From the NCBI GenBank assembly GCA_052161885.1, contig CP197396.1:2852001-2916000 (forward strand): DNA of 64,000 nt, given 5' to 3'. The DNA is from QKTW01 sp052161885. GTDB taxonomy: Bacteria; Bacteroidota; Bacteroidia; Chitinophagales; Chitinophagaceae. Within the stretch, counting starts at the first letter, position 1, and every line of letters begins with the position of its first letter. Below, piece after piece: positions 48,591-56,372 of the stretch. The notes below the pieces were generated by a model. The model ran no database searches. It saw only the letters and a program-made list of their open reading frames with translations, and was not told the origin of the DNA. The position numbers were made by a program, and so were the translations under genes.

Positions 48591-49010
48591 TTAATCAATC
48601 AAGGCGATGCATTTCAGTTCTATAGCAATGGCAGAAGGCAGTGACGTAACGCTTACTGTAGTGCGGCAAGGCTGATTATCCTTAAAATATTCGGCATACA
48701 CGCGGTTATAAATATGAAAATCGCGCTTCATATCTACGAGAAATACGGTAACGTCAACCAGTTTATCCCAGCTGCTGCCGCTTTCTTCCAGCACTGTACG
48801 TACGTTTTTAAATACGCTGTGGCACTGCGCTTCAAAATCAAATTCCATATACTGGCCATGTTTATCCAGCTTCAGACCGGGAATTTCGTCGGTGCCGGGT
48901 ATACGCGGGCCTATGCCGGAAAGGAATAGCAGGTTGCCGGCTTTGCGGGCGTGCGGGTACAGCCCCATGGGTTTTGGCGCTTTATCGGTAGAAATGATTT
49001 CAGAAGACAT
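48591..49010 (-). CDS. Rid family protein, probable 2-aminomuconate deaminase
   Basis: 139 residues starting at MSSEIISTDKAPKPMGLYPHARK (ATG at 49010; upstream in-frame residues are unconserved). It has the YjgF/Rid fold with the catalytic Arg in QPCRTTVSVTSLP and the long ISGIGPRIPGTDEIPG-type loop (LFLSGIGPRIPGTDEI). HARKAGNLLFLSGIGP and PGLKLDKHGQYMEFDFEAQC recall the 2-aminomuconate deaminase branch rather than RidA. That enzyme deaminates 2-aminomuconate to 4-oxalocrotonate. It fits the ACMSD and aminomuconate semialdehyde dehydrogenase genes elsewhere in the window. Divergent from the acyl-CoA ligase gene with 108 bp between starts. Confidence 0.85.
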   Translation of the reverse strand: MSSEIISTDKAPKPMGLYPHARKAGNLLFLSGIGPRIPGTDEIPGLKLDKHGQYMEFDFEAQCHSVFKNVRTVLEESGSSWDKLVDVTVFLVDMKRDFHIYNRVYAEYFKDNQPCRTTVSVTSLPSAIAIELKCIALID

Positions 49011-49118
49011 GTGCAGATTATTTGCTGCAAAAATAAGTTTAAGCACGATAATATCATTGTTTCTGCAAACGGCGAACGGGTACGCCTTTTTACTAACTTT
49101 AAACAACAACATCTCCAT

Positions 49119-50822
49119 ATGTCTTTCCGCGAAACATTTACAGCCATAACAAGTGCCATTACTGCCCGGGATTACGAAGCAATAACAAAGCTGTCTTACG
49201 AAGTACCCGAACGCTTTAACTGGGTACGTGATGTGTTTGAAGATATCCATCTGCCGGTGTATGCAGCAAAACCTATGCTGGAGCTGGTAAAAGAAGGCGG
49301 CGACACCGCTGTGCTAACCTACGGAATGGCAGCAGCACAATGCAACCAACTGGTAAATTACCTGAGAAAAAATGAAGTGCAGCAGGGTGACGTGATCTTT
49401 ATCATGTGCGGACTTGATGAATCATTGTGGGTAAGTTACCTGGCTGTAATGAAAGGTGGTTATGTAATGATACCGGCAGCCAGCATACTGAGTGAAGACG
49501 ATATTCTGTACCGTTTTAAAAAATCAAAGCCACGGGCCATTATTACAGACAAGGACAATATTGATAAAATAGAAAAAGCATTACTGCGGTACGACGGCGG
49601 GGTTCCCGTAAAACTCCTGCTGGACGGGCAGCGCGATGGATGGATACATTTTTCTGTAATAAAAAAAGAAGAAGAGGTGGCTGTCACTGCAGATACACGC
49701 GCCGATGATCTGCTGTTCTGGTTCTTTACTTCCGGCACTACTGGAATGCCAAAAGTGGTGGCACATACGCACAGCAGCTACCCGCTGGGACATCTGAGTA
49801 CAGCAGCATGGATCGGCCTGAAACCGGAGGATAAGCATTATAATATTTCACAGCCCGGATGGGCAAAATTTGCATGGAGCTGTTTCTTTGCACCACTGAA
49901 TATGGGCGCTACTGTTTTCTCTTACCGTCAGCGCGATCGCTTTTCAGCACCGGCACAACTGCACATCATCTCTGCGCATAATATTACTACGCTTTGTGCG
50001 CCGCCCACTGCACTGCGACTATTGATACAGGAAGAACTCACCGCTTATAAATTTCCGGCATTGCGCGAGTGTGTGAGCGCCGGTGAGCCGTTGAATCCTG
50101 AGGTAATGGAGACATGGCAGAAAGGCACGGGACTCCTGCTGCGCGATGGTTACGGACAAACAGAAAGCACATGTATGGTATACAATCTGCCGGGTGCTCA
50201 GATAAAATTCGGTTCCATGGGCCGCCCTTCTTTTTTGTATGATATCCTTATTGCCGATGACGATGGAAATGAAATGCCACTGCATGAAGAAGGACAGATA
50301 GCAGTGCGGATGCACAAAGGAAAATTCAATGGCATTTTTAAAGAATACGTAGACGATCATGCAAAGCTGGCTGATGTTTTTAAACATGGGCTGTACTACA
50401 CCGGAGATAAAGCATATAAAGATGAAGATGGCTACATCTGGTTTGTAGGCCGCAATGACGATGTGATTAAATCATCAGATTACCGTGTGGGGCCATTCGA
50501 GGTAGAAAGTGTATTGCTGGAAGTACATGAAGTGCTTGAATCTGCTGTAGTAGGCAGTCCGCACCCGGTAAAGGGATTTGAAATAAAAGCCTTTGTGGTA
50601 CTGACTCCAGGCACTGAAGAGACAGAGCAGTTAGCACATAGTATTTTCAACTATTGCAGACATCATATGGCACCTTATAAAATGCCGCGCATCATAGAAT
50701 TTGTAACAGAATTGCCCAAAACAATCAGCGGTAAAATAAGAAGACTGGAGCTGCGTGCACTCGAAGCACAGCGTAAAGCACGCGGAGAAAAAGTGCAGCA
50801 TGAATATCACCTGCATAAGTAA
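49119..50822 (+). CDS. AMP-forming acyl-CoA synthetase (medium-chain/aromatic acid type)
   Basis: 567 residues, start at ATG 49119 (MSFRETFTAI); an upstream in-frame start gives 56 residues without family similarity. ANL superfamily motifs: P-loop FFTSGTTGMPKVVAHTH, adenylate motif DGYGQTES, hinge YTGDKAYKDEDGYIWFVGR, and C-terminal SGKIRRLELR with the catalytic Lys. The wording YNISQPGWAKFAWSCFFAPL is close to medium-chain acyl-CoA or 2-aminobenzoate/benzoate-CoA ligases. It shares its upstream region with the deaminase-like gene, so an aromatic or muconate-derived acid is a plausible substrate, but this is an inference. Confidence 0.88.
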   Translation: MSFRETFTAITSAITARDYEAITKLSYEVPERFNWVRDVFEDIHLPVYAAKPMLELVKEGGDTAVLTYGMAAAQCNQLVNYLRKNEVQQGDVIFIMCGLDESLWVSYLAVMKGGYVMIPAASILSEDDILYRFKKSKPRAIITDKDNIDKIEKALLRYDGGVPVKLLLDGQRDGWIHFSVIKKEEEVAVTADTRADDLLFWFFTSGTTGMPKVVAHTHSSYPLGHLSTAAWIGLKPEDKHYNISQPGWAKFAWSCFFAPLNMGATVFSYRQRDRFSAPAQLHIISAHNITTLCAPPTALRLLIQEELTAYKFPALRECVSAGEPLNPEVMETWQKGTGLLLRDGYGQTESTCMVYNLPGAQIKFGSMGRPSFLYDILIADDDGNEMPLHEEGQIAVRMHKGKFNGIFKEYVDDHAKLADVFKHGLYYTGDKAYKDEDGYIWFVGRNDDVIKSSDYRVGPFEVESVLLEVHEVLESAVVGSPHPVKGFEIKAFVVLTPGTEETEQLAHSIFNYCRHHMAPYKMPRIIEFVTELPKTISGKIRRLELRALEAQRKARGEKVQHEYHLHK

Positions 50823-50827
50823 AACAG

Positions 50828-51484
50828 CTACCGTGTGTAACGAACAAAAAAATACATGAGCAAACAGATTATCAGCGCTGCAGCGGTTATAATCCAAGGC
50901 TTACTTCGCTCCCAGATATAATGTGTATGCCTGGCCTGCAGCGTGTTTTGCAGCATTGCCTGTAACTCATTGTCGTTCCCGGCCAGCATGGATAAAGAGG
51001 ACATCAATGGCTCAAAGAACACGTAAGTAAGTCCTTTGGTGGCATGTAGGATCCCTGTTACTATTTTATGATTTGTCTGCGCATCGGCCGCGTTCCGGAG
51101 AATGGCCATATGAGCGTCGGACAACATGAGTAAAATATAATCGCGTAATGCGCCCTGGTTCATTCTGTATGTATCTACAGAAGCCATATGATTGCTCAGT
51201 ACAAGCACCTGGCTGTAAATCCATGCGGGAGTTACCGCTTCCGATTTCTTTTTCAGCGAGTATCCTGCAAGCCATCGTTCTTCATCGTACAACGCCCTTC
51301 TGCGTTCATCTGCAAGTGTATGATAGGCTTCCTGTATATCCCTGAAGTAAGATGCAGCAATATGATTGTCGTTGTTTTTGTCGGGATGATATTGGTGGGC
51401 CAGCCTGCGGTAAGCTTTCTTTATCTCCTGCAGAGATGCGCCCGGGGCAATCTCCAGCGTTTTATAATGATCTCTGAAAGGCAT
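50828..51484 (-). CDS. J-domain protein with C-terminal membrane anchor
   Basis: 218 residues. Residues 4-70 form a DnaJ domain with the HPD tripeptide in YHPDKNND (DHYKTLEIAPGASLQEIKKAYRRLAHQYHPD). The middle ~120 residues are helical and not recognised. A transmembrane segment close to the end (WIITAAALIICLLMYFFV) anchors it in a membrane. It would stimulate DnaK ATPase at the membrane. Zinc-finger and C-terminal substrate domains of DnaJ are absent. Convergent with the acyl-CoA ligase, 5-bp gap. Confidence 0.88.
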   Translation of the reverse strand: MPFRDHYKTLEIAPGASLQEIKKAYRRLAHQYHPDKNNDNHIAASYFRDIQEAYHTLADERRRALYDEERWLAGYSLKKKSEAVTPAWIYSQVLVLSNHMASVDTYRMNQGALRDYILLMLSDAHMAILRNAADAQTNHKIVTGILHATKGLTYVFFEPLMSSLSMLAGNDNELQAMLQNTLQARHTHYIWERSKPWIITAAALIICLLMYFFVRYTR

Positions 51485-51611
51485 ACCAGGGTAAAATTGG
51501 CATTGAAATTAACTGTTTTAAAAGACACTCCGGGGAATACGTTAAATGAAATAAAAAAACAGTTTGTTTTTTTCAACTCTGTTGTTTGTTTTCAGATTAT
51601 TCATTACTTTT

Positions 51612-51746
51612 ATGCCTGTTGATAATCTCAATACTGGAAAGAGCACAAATGTTTCCCTTCATTTGTTTCAGCGATTTTATCACAACTTCTCCTCCTCAGG
51701 AAAACGATTGCACACCTACATTTCTTATATGAAACGAAGCATGTAA
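51612..51746 (+). CDS. Possible small protein or relic (44 aa)
   Basis: ATG at 51612 begins MPVDNLNTGKSTNVSLHLFQ and the frame continues with RFYHNFSSSGKRLHTYISYM. The F-x-x-F...SGKR pattern faintly recalls the N-terminal DNA-binding domain of Bacteroidota tyrosine recombinases, but the rest of such a gene is absent. A TACTTTTA near-consensus -7 box overlaps the start, so translation from here is doubtful. It may be a recombinase remnant or chance. Confidence 0.2.
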   Translation: MPVDNLNTGKSTNVSLHLFQRFYHNFSSSGKRLHTYISYMKRSM

Positions 51747-51864
51747 AGATGCATTATATACGCATTTTTTATTCCGTAGCACTGTACGGGATACCGGATG
51801 TGTCGTGCACCTGCAGCAACAAAAAAAATCGTCATTTAAACTGATATAAAAGTTCTTGCTTTCT

Positions 51865-51939
51865 ATGATTACTCCCACGAGTGAGATAGTATCTCTACCT
51901 CCCACGAATGCCTTCGGGCTTTTTTCCCCAATCATTTAA
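51865..51939 (+). CDS. Candidate 24-residue peptide or sRNA region before an orphan terminator
   Basis: ATG at 51865, peptide MITPTSEIVSLPPTNAFGLF plus SPII, stop at 51937-51939, 15 bp before the terminator hairpin. No signal peptide, no cysteine; not a lanthipeptide or bacteriocin leader I know. The region equally suits a non-coding RNA with the CTCCCACGA repeats. Confidence 0.2.
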   Translation: MITPTSEIVSLPPTNAFGLFSPII

Positions 51940-51953
51940 AAGCAAACTCCCCC

Positions 51954-51982
51954 AACGGCCGGCTCACCGGCCGTTTTTTTAT
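51954..51982 (+). terminator. Orphan intrinsic terminator
   Basis: AACGGCCGG-CTCA-CCGGCCGTT, 9-bp GC-rich stem followed by TTTTTTA on the plus strand. No annotated gene lies within 460 bp upstream on this strand. Confidence 0.85.
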
Positions 51983-52064
51983 TGGTGTACAATTATTTAA
52001 TTAACACCCTGTACATATTTTGGTATTTTTAAGACAACAGAAAATATTTAAACAGTACATTCCC

Positions 52065-52838
52065 ATGCAACAGTCAATTGCATCTTATAATAAGCCGGAT
52101 GTGGTACAGCAGTATACCAGCCTGAAAAACCTTTTTCCCCCAGAGGCCGTATTGTTTCAGCTATTGGATGATAAACTGGCAGATATGGATATACTGGATA
52201 TCGGTATCGGTGGCGGCCGCACTACCAGGCACCTGATCCATAAAGCAAAATCCTATACCGGTGTGGATTTTGCCGCTTCAATGATAACATATTGCAGGCA
52301 GGCTTTCCCTGCTCATCAGTTTCCGGGCAGTACATTCCTGGAGATGGATGCACGCAGACTGCAGTTTAATGATGCCAGCTTTGATTTTGTATTATTCAGT
52401 TTTAATGGTATTGACAGTGTTAACGAAGACGGGCGCCTGCAGATTTTAAAAGAAGTAAACCGGGTTTTGCGGAAAGGCGGCATTTTTATTTTCTCATTTC
52501 ACAACATACAGAGTGTAGAACGAATGTTTAAGCTCCAGTTGCCCAAAAATCCTTTCAACTGGCCGGCTGAGCTGAAACGTTACAAAAGCCTGCAAAGGAA
52601 CAATCCGCCTGTATCATCCTTGCTGGAAAAGGATTTTGCGCCGATCAAAGATGGTGTAAATCACGACTATGATCTTGAGGTGATGTACATTAAGCCTGCC
52701 TATCAGTGGAAGAAACTTCAGGAGATCGGGTTTCATGATATCTCCTTTTACGACTTCAGGGGCAAGCCGGTGAACGAGGTTCCGGAAGCATTGGGATCGG
52801 CAACCGATTACTGGATACATATCATGTGCCGCAGGTAA
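52065..52838 (+). CDS. Class I SAM-dependent methyltransferase
   Basis: 257 residues starting at MQQSIASYNKPDVV (ATG 52065; an upstream TTG adds 15 residues). SAM-binding motif I is MDILDIGIGGGRTTRHLI, the acidic strand YTGVDFAASMITYCRQAF, then MDARRLQFNDASFDFVLFSF and NRVLRKGGIFIFSFHN. Methyltransf_11/25-like; target unknown. It starts a three-gene unit with the FemAB-like gene (6-bp gap) and the deacetylase, which suggests a role in modifying an envelope polysaccharide. Confidence 0.88.
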   Translation: MQQSIASYNKPDVVQQYTSLKNLFPPEAVLFQLLDDKLADMDILDIGIGGGRTTRHLIHKAKSYTGVDFAASMITYCRQAFPAHQFPGSTFLEMDARRLQFNDASFDFVLFSFNGIDSVNEDGRLQILKEVNRVLRKGGIFIFSFHNIQSVERMFKLQLPKNPFNWPAELKRYKSLQRNNPPVSSLLEKDFAPIKDGVNHDYDLEVMYIKPAYQWKKLQEIGFHDISFYDFRGKPVNEVPEALGSATDYWIHIMCRR

Positions 52839-52844
52839 CAGTCT

Positions 52845-53861
52845 ATGCAGCAATTTGAAGTAAATACCGTTTTAGATGCGGGAAAACAGGAAGCGGTACA
52901 CACATTTCTACGCCTACATCAATGTGTATCTTTATTCCAGTTTCCGCAGTATGCTGGCGCCTTCCACCCTGGCAGGACCTGTTTTTTTGTAGCCGGCTAT
53001 GACGAAAACGGGATAAATTTTTTTGCTCTGATAACTGCTAACGGTCGCAAATATTTTAACATCCAGTTCGGACCGGTAGCCGCAGATTTTACAATCTTAA
53101 GTGATGGTATAAAATTTATCACCCGGTACTTCAGGTATAAAGCACTTTGTCTTACAGTACAACTCCCTCTTGTTCCTGACGATAATGCAGACAGTTTATT
53201 ATCGCAAATATCACACGGGCGGCATTTTGATGACAAGTACAACTGGAGCACATTGGAGCTTCTGGTTGCTGCGTCTGCAGAGGAACAATTCAGGGCTTTT
53301 TCAAAACACCACCAACGTGCTGTGCGCAAGGCAGAAAAATCGGGCATACAGGTACGCATGATTACCAGTGAAAAAGAGGCTGCAGCGTTCGCTGATATTT
53401 ACATACGTATGTATCGTCATCGCGGGCTGCATGTAGATCCGGGGGCTTTGCATGCGGCTGTCACAGCCCTGCAGCAGCGGTTCACAGACTGTGAATATGC
53501 TGATGGCGCTCTTTGGGGCATATATACTCCCGGTAATGTTCTTGCCGGGGGCATTATTGTAACGGTCACAGGTGATACAGCCTTCTACTATATGGGGTCT
53601 ACAGATCCTGAGCAAAGATCGCTGCCGCTGCTGCATATCGCATTTATGAACGTTATTGATGAGTGCAGGAGAAAGGGGGTGAGATATTTTGATTTCGGGG
53701 GATTTGCAGCATATGCCACGGCAGACAGCCAGGAGGAAAAAATTAACCGTTTTAAAATACAGTTTGGCGGAGAGCTTATCGCTTACATGCCCAGACTTTA
53801 TTTTGACCTTGTACCAGGCGGCACGAAAATGTTACGTTTTTTACGAAAACTAAGAAACTAA
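52845..53861 (+). CDS. FemAB/BioF2-like GNAT family transferase
   Basis: 338 residues with the duplicated GNAT fold of FemX/FemAB-type peptidyltransferases. The second domain is well visible: FSKHHQRAVRKAEKSGIQVR, MYRHRGLHVDPGA, ALWGIYTPGNVLAGGIIVTVTG, AFYYMGSTDP and GVRYFDFGGFA. Proteins of this group attach amino acids, via aminoacyl-tRNA, to lipid II or to polysaccharide in capsule and exopolysaccharide loci. Between methyltransferase and deacetylase, so part of an envelope glycan unit. Confidence 0.85.
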   Translation: MQQFEVNTVLDAGKQEAVHTFLRLHQCVSLFQFPQYAGAFHPGRTCFFVAGYDENGINFFALITANGRKYFNIQFGPVAADFTILSDGIKFITRYFRYKALCLTVQLPLVPDDNADSLLSQISHGRHFDDKYNWSTLELLVAASAEEQFRAFSKHHQRAVRKAEKSGIQVRMITSEKEAAAFADIYIRMYRHRGLHVDPGALHAAVTALQQRFTDCEYADGALWGIYTPGNVLAGGIIVTVTGDTAFYYMGSTDPEQRSLPLLHIAFMNVIDECRRKGVRYFDFGGFAAYATADSQEEKINRFKIQFGGELIAYMPRLYFDLVPGGTKMLRFLRKLRN

Positions 53862-53971
53862 TCTGCTGCCTGATTGTTTAACTATAGCATGACAAAATTT
53901 GCAGACATTTACAAAAAAGACAAAATATATAACTATATTTATAATCAGAATATAAGACCCACAGGAATCGT

Positions 53972-55039
53972 ATGTTGCATTACCCCTTTTTAACGATGGC
54001 CAGGGGAGTGAAGAAGTTTTGTGCTGTTGCTCTTCTCCGGTCAGGATTAAATGGTTTAATTGCTGCTGCACTGCGTGACAAGAATACCCTTACTATTCTT
54101 TGTTTTCATCGTATTTCAAATGAATATTCTCCTGCCTATCCACCATTGCCTGTAGCTGTTTTTGAGCAACTGTTAGATTATGTTGCCAGCCATTATGACA
54201 TTATAGACATTAATACTATATCTCATGCCCCTGTGCGCCCGCAGGTAGTACTGTCGTTTGATGACGGGTATCTTGATTTTTATGAATATGCCCTGCCCAT
54301 ATTAAAGCGTAAAGGTTTTCCGTTTGTTATAAGCATTATTGCAGGCTGTGCAGAGCAGACCATGCCGTTATGGACACAGCAACTGAATAAATCTCTTGAG
54401 ACATTTATTAACACTGGTGCTTTACTGCATTATGAAGATGAAAAACTTGAAATTACCACGCGGAATGTCGCGCGTTTGGCTATCCGGATTTATAAAGAGA
54501 TCAGTATACTGCCCGAAGCACTGCGGATAAAAACATTGAATGATATTTACAATCAATGTCCGCACCAGCCGGATGAAACCCCGTTTATGAACTGGGACGA
54601 GGTAAAGGCTTGTGCCCTTGCCGGTGGTGAGCTTTTCAACCATACGTTCTCACACGTAAACCTGGGCCTTAATGCTTCCGGGCAGCTGCTGTATGAAGAG
54701 ATCGACTGTGCAAAAGAGCTTATAGAGAAACGGACCGGTATGCAGGTGCACGGCTTTACTTTCCCAAATAGTATGTATGATGATGTAAGCCTCAATCATG
54801 TATTGCTGGAACGGGACTACAGGCATGTATTTCTTGTAGAGCATGACCTGAACAGGCTGGGCAACGACAATAAGCTGCTGAAGCGTTTGCTCATCAGCAG
54901 TACAGAGCTTTCACAGAATATTGTTACAATAGAAAGTTACTACAGGCATATAAAACATAAGTTTTACTGGAGTAAAAAAGCAGATATTCCCATTGCCCCC
55001 ATAGACGTTTCATCTCCAAAAATAAGGGCAGGCCATTGA
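53972..55039 (+). CDS. Polysaccharide deacetylase family protein
   Basis: 355 residues. NodB-type domain with the metal/catalytic motif VVLSFDDGYLDF (about residue 90) and the second half NHTFSHVNLGLNASG (H-x-x-H). It resembles polysaccharide deacetylases that remove N- or O-acetyl groups from exopolysaccharides. No signal peptide is evident, so it may act on a cytosolic precursor. MARGVKKF at 53996 is an alternative start. A 110-bp gap with A/T-rich sequence separates it from the FemAB-like gene. Its stop lies inside the bidirectional terminator. Confidence 0.88.
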   Translation: MLHYPFLTMARGVKKFCAVALLRSGLNGLIAAALRDKNTLTILCFHRISNEYSPAYPPLPVAVFEQLLDYVASHYDIIDINTISHAPVRPQVVLSFDDGYLDFYEYALPILKRKGFPFVISIIAGCAEQTMPLWTQQLNKSLETFINTGALLHYEDEKLEITTRNVARLAIRIYKEISILPEALRIKTLNDIYNQCPHQPDETPFMNWDEVKACALAGGELFNHTFSHVNLGLNASGQLLYEEIDCAKELIEKRTGMQVHGFTFPNSMYDDVSLNHVLLERDYRHVFLVEHDLNRLGNDNKLLKRLLISSTELSQNIVTIESYYRHIKHKFYWSKKADIPIAPIDVSSPKIRAGH

Positions 55040-55053
55040 ATGGCCTGCCCTTA
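55023..55053. terminator. Bidirectional terminator overlapping the deacetylase stop codon
   Basis: TAAGGGCAGGCCAT-TGA-ATGGCCTGCCCTTA, 14-bp stem with the TGA stop as its loop. It serves the deacetylase and the convergent porV. Confidence 0.85.
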
Positions 55054-55075
55054 TGCGTATTGGAAAAAATCTTTT

Positions 55076-56272
55076 TTATTCTCCGCTTGATTCTGATTTC
55101 TGCAGTTTATCAAATTCAAACAGCAGAGAGAAACGAAGTGTATTGGAAAGCGGGTTGCGGTTTACACCGGAGCCTGAAGGTACGAGGTACGCAAAATTCA
55201 GGTTGAAGATGTTGTAACGCACACCAAGTCCGCAGGTAAAGTATTTGCGGTCGCCGTTATCTTTATCTTCAAAGAAGTAACCGGCACGTACTGCAAACTG
55301 GTTCTGGTACCAGTATTCAAGGCCGGCAGAGACATCCAGCCTTTTAAGCCCTGCAGGATCGCTGAATGAGCTGAATACGCCACCCGGAACGGATTTGTCT
55401 GTCGGATACATATACATGGGCGTTCCGCTTGTAGATGTATCTTTCGGAGCCGGTACGAGCAGCTTGTTGATATCAAGCGCGATAGTGAATTTATTGTATT
55501 CATCCGCCTGGTAGGTATAAGCGGCACCTATACCAAGGTTACCGGGCAAAAAGTCTTTACGTGTGGAATTGTAAGATATTTTGCTACCGAGGTTACTCAC
55601 CACTGCGCCGAAGGCAAAGTTGGTATTGCGGAACTCGTCGATTTCATGTGTCTTGCTGTAATACAGGCCAAGATCCGCACTGAACGCATTGCCGGGCTTG
55701 TAATCTGCGTTGGCGCCTACGTTGCTGGCACCGGAAGCAATAGCAGAATGTATATACCGCAGGCTTAAACCTGTGGAAAGATATTCAGAAAGACGACGTG
55801 AGTAACCGAGGTCGAATGAATATTCACGCGGCTTACCTGTACCTGCCGGCTGTGCATCCAGATCTGTATAGTTGATATCTCCGAGAGAAAAATACCGGAG
55901 TGATCCGCTGATAGCCTGGTTGTCGTTCTCACCAAATTTTGCATAGCCTGAAACGTAAGCCAGGAAGATATCGGGAACAAGGTCTTTTAACCAGGGAGTA
56001 TATGTAACGGAGATTCCGTATTTTTTACTGGCAAAAGGAAGTTTGGCAACATTCCAGTATTGTGCATTTGCATCAGGTGATATGGCAATACCTACATCTC
56101 CCATGGCGCCGGAACGCGCATCAGGAGAGATTCTCAGGAAAGGAACTGCAGTAGTGATGGTTGTTGTTTGCCCGTTTAATCCGGATTTCGGCGTTGTCTG
56201 TGCAACAGCGTCCATACCAGAAAAACCGGCAGCAAGAAGGCTTAGTCCTATTAAGGCAAGTCGGTTCGACAT
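55076..56272 (-). CDS. porV: Type IX secretion outer membrane protein PorV
   Basis: 398 residues starting at MSNRLALIGLSLLAAGFSGM (ATG 56272; 19 upstream in-frame residues rejected). Signal peptide followed by the FadL-like 14-strand barrel. The N-terminal TTTITTAVPFLRISPDARSG and AMGDVGIAISPDANAQYWN are PorV signatures, as is YQNQFAVRAGYFFEDKDNGD. PorV carries cargo released from the SprA/Sov channel to the sortase PorU, which is encoded directly upstream. A full TTTG-N19-TATCTTTG promoter sits in the gap, so porV can be expressed apart from porU. Confidence 0.96.
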   Translation of the reverse strand: MSNRLALIGLSLLAAGFSGMDAVAQTTPKSGLNGQTTTITTAVPFLRISPDARSGAMGDVGIAISPDANAQYWNVAKLPFASKKYGISVTYTPWLKDLVPDIFLAYVSGYAKFGENDNQAISGSLRYFSLGDINYTDLDAQPAGTGKPREYSFDLGYSRRLSEYLSTGLSLRYIHSAIASGASNVGANADYKPGNAFSADLGLYYSKTHEIDEFRNTNFAFGAVVSNLGSKISYNSTRKDFLPGNLGIGAAYTYQADEYNKFTIALDINKLLVPAPKDTSTSGTPMYMYPTDKSVPGGVFSSFSDPAGLKRLDVSAGLEYWYQNQFAVRAGYFFEDKDNGDRKYFTCGLGVRYNIFNLNFAYLVPSGSGVNRNPLSNTLRFSLLFEFDKLQKSESSGE

Positions 56273-56299
56273 TCTATTATACTTTAATTTAAAGTTTCG

Positions 56300-56330
56300 C
56301 AAAGATATTTCATTTCGGCCGTTCTGCAAA
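56300..56330 (-). promoter_or_regulatory. Promoter of porV inside the porU-porV gap
   Basis: On the minus strand: TTTG (56327-56330), 19 bp, TATCTTTG (56300-56307). Both boxes match the consensus exactly; the inferred start is about 20 bp before the ATG. Confidence 0.75.
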
Positions 56331-56372
56331 GCGCGGCTGCGGCAGCGCCTGCAAATTACAGCATGAAAACCA

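Larger units (their letters stand above)
51485..52064. other. 580-bp region with small ORFs, paired direct repeats and an orphan terminator
   Basis: No full-length gene. It contains a possible 44-codon ORF (51612-51746), a 24-codon ORF (51865-51939), the repeat CTCCCACGA at 51872-51880 and 51899-51907, the palindrome GAGATA-G-TATCTC, a short GCC-TTCG-GGC hairpin with six T residues (51910-51925) and a strong terminator at 51954-51980. The presence of a plus-strand terminator without an upstream gene implies a transcript here. Confidence 0.55.

Noticed and set aside
51696..51935. 79-codon minus-strand frame in the 51.5-52.0 kb region
   Set aside because: It has no recognisable domain, no promoter and no terminator in its direction; the terminator present belongs to the plus strand.
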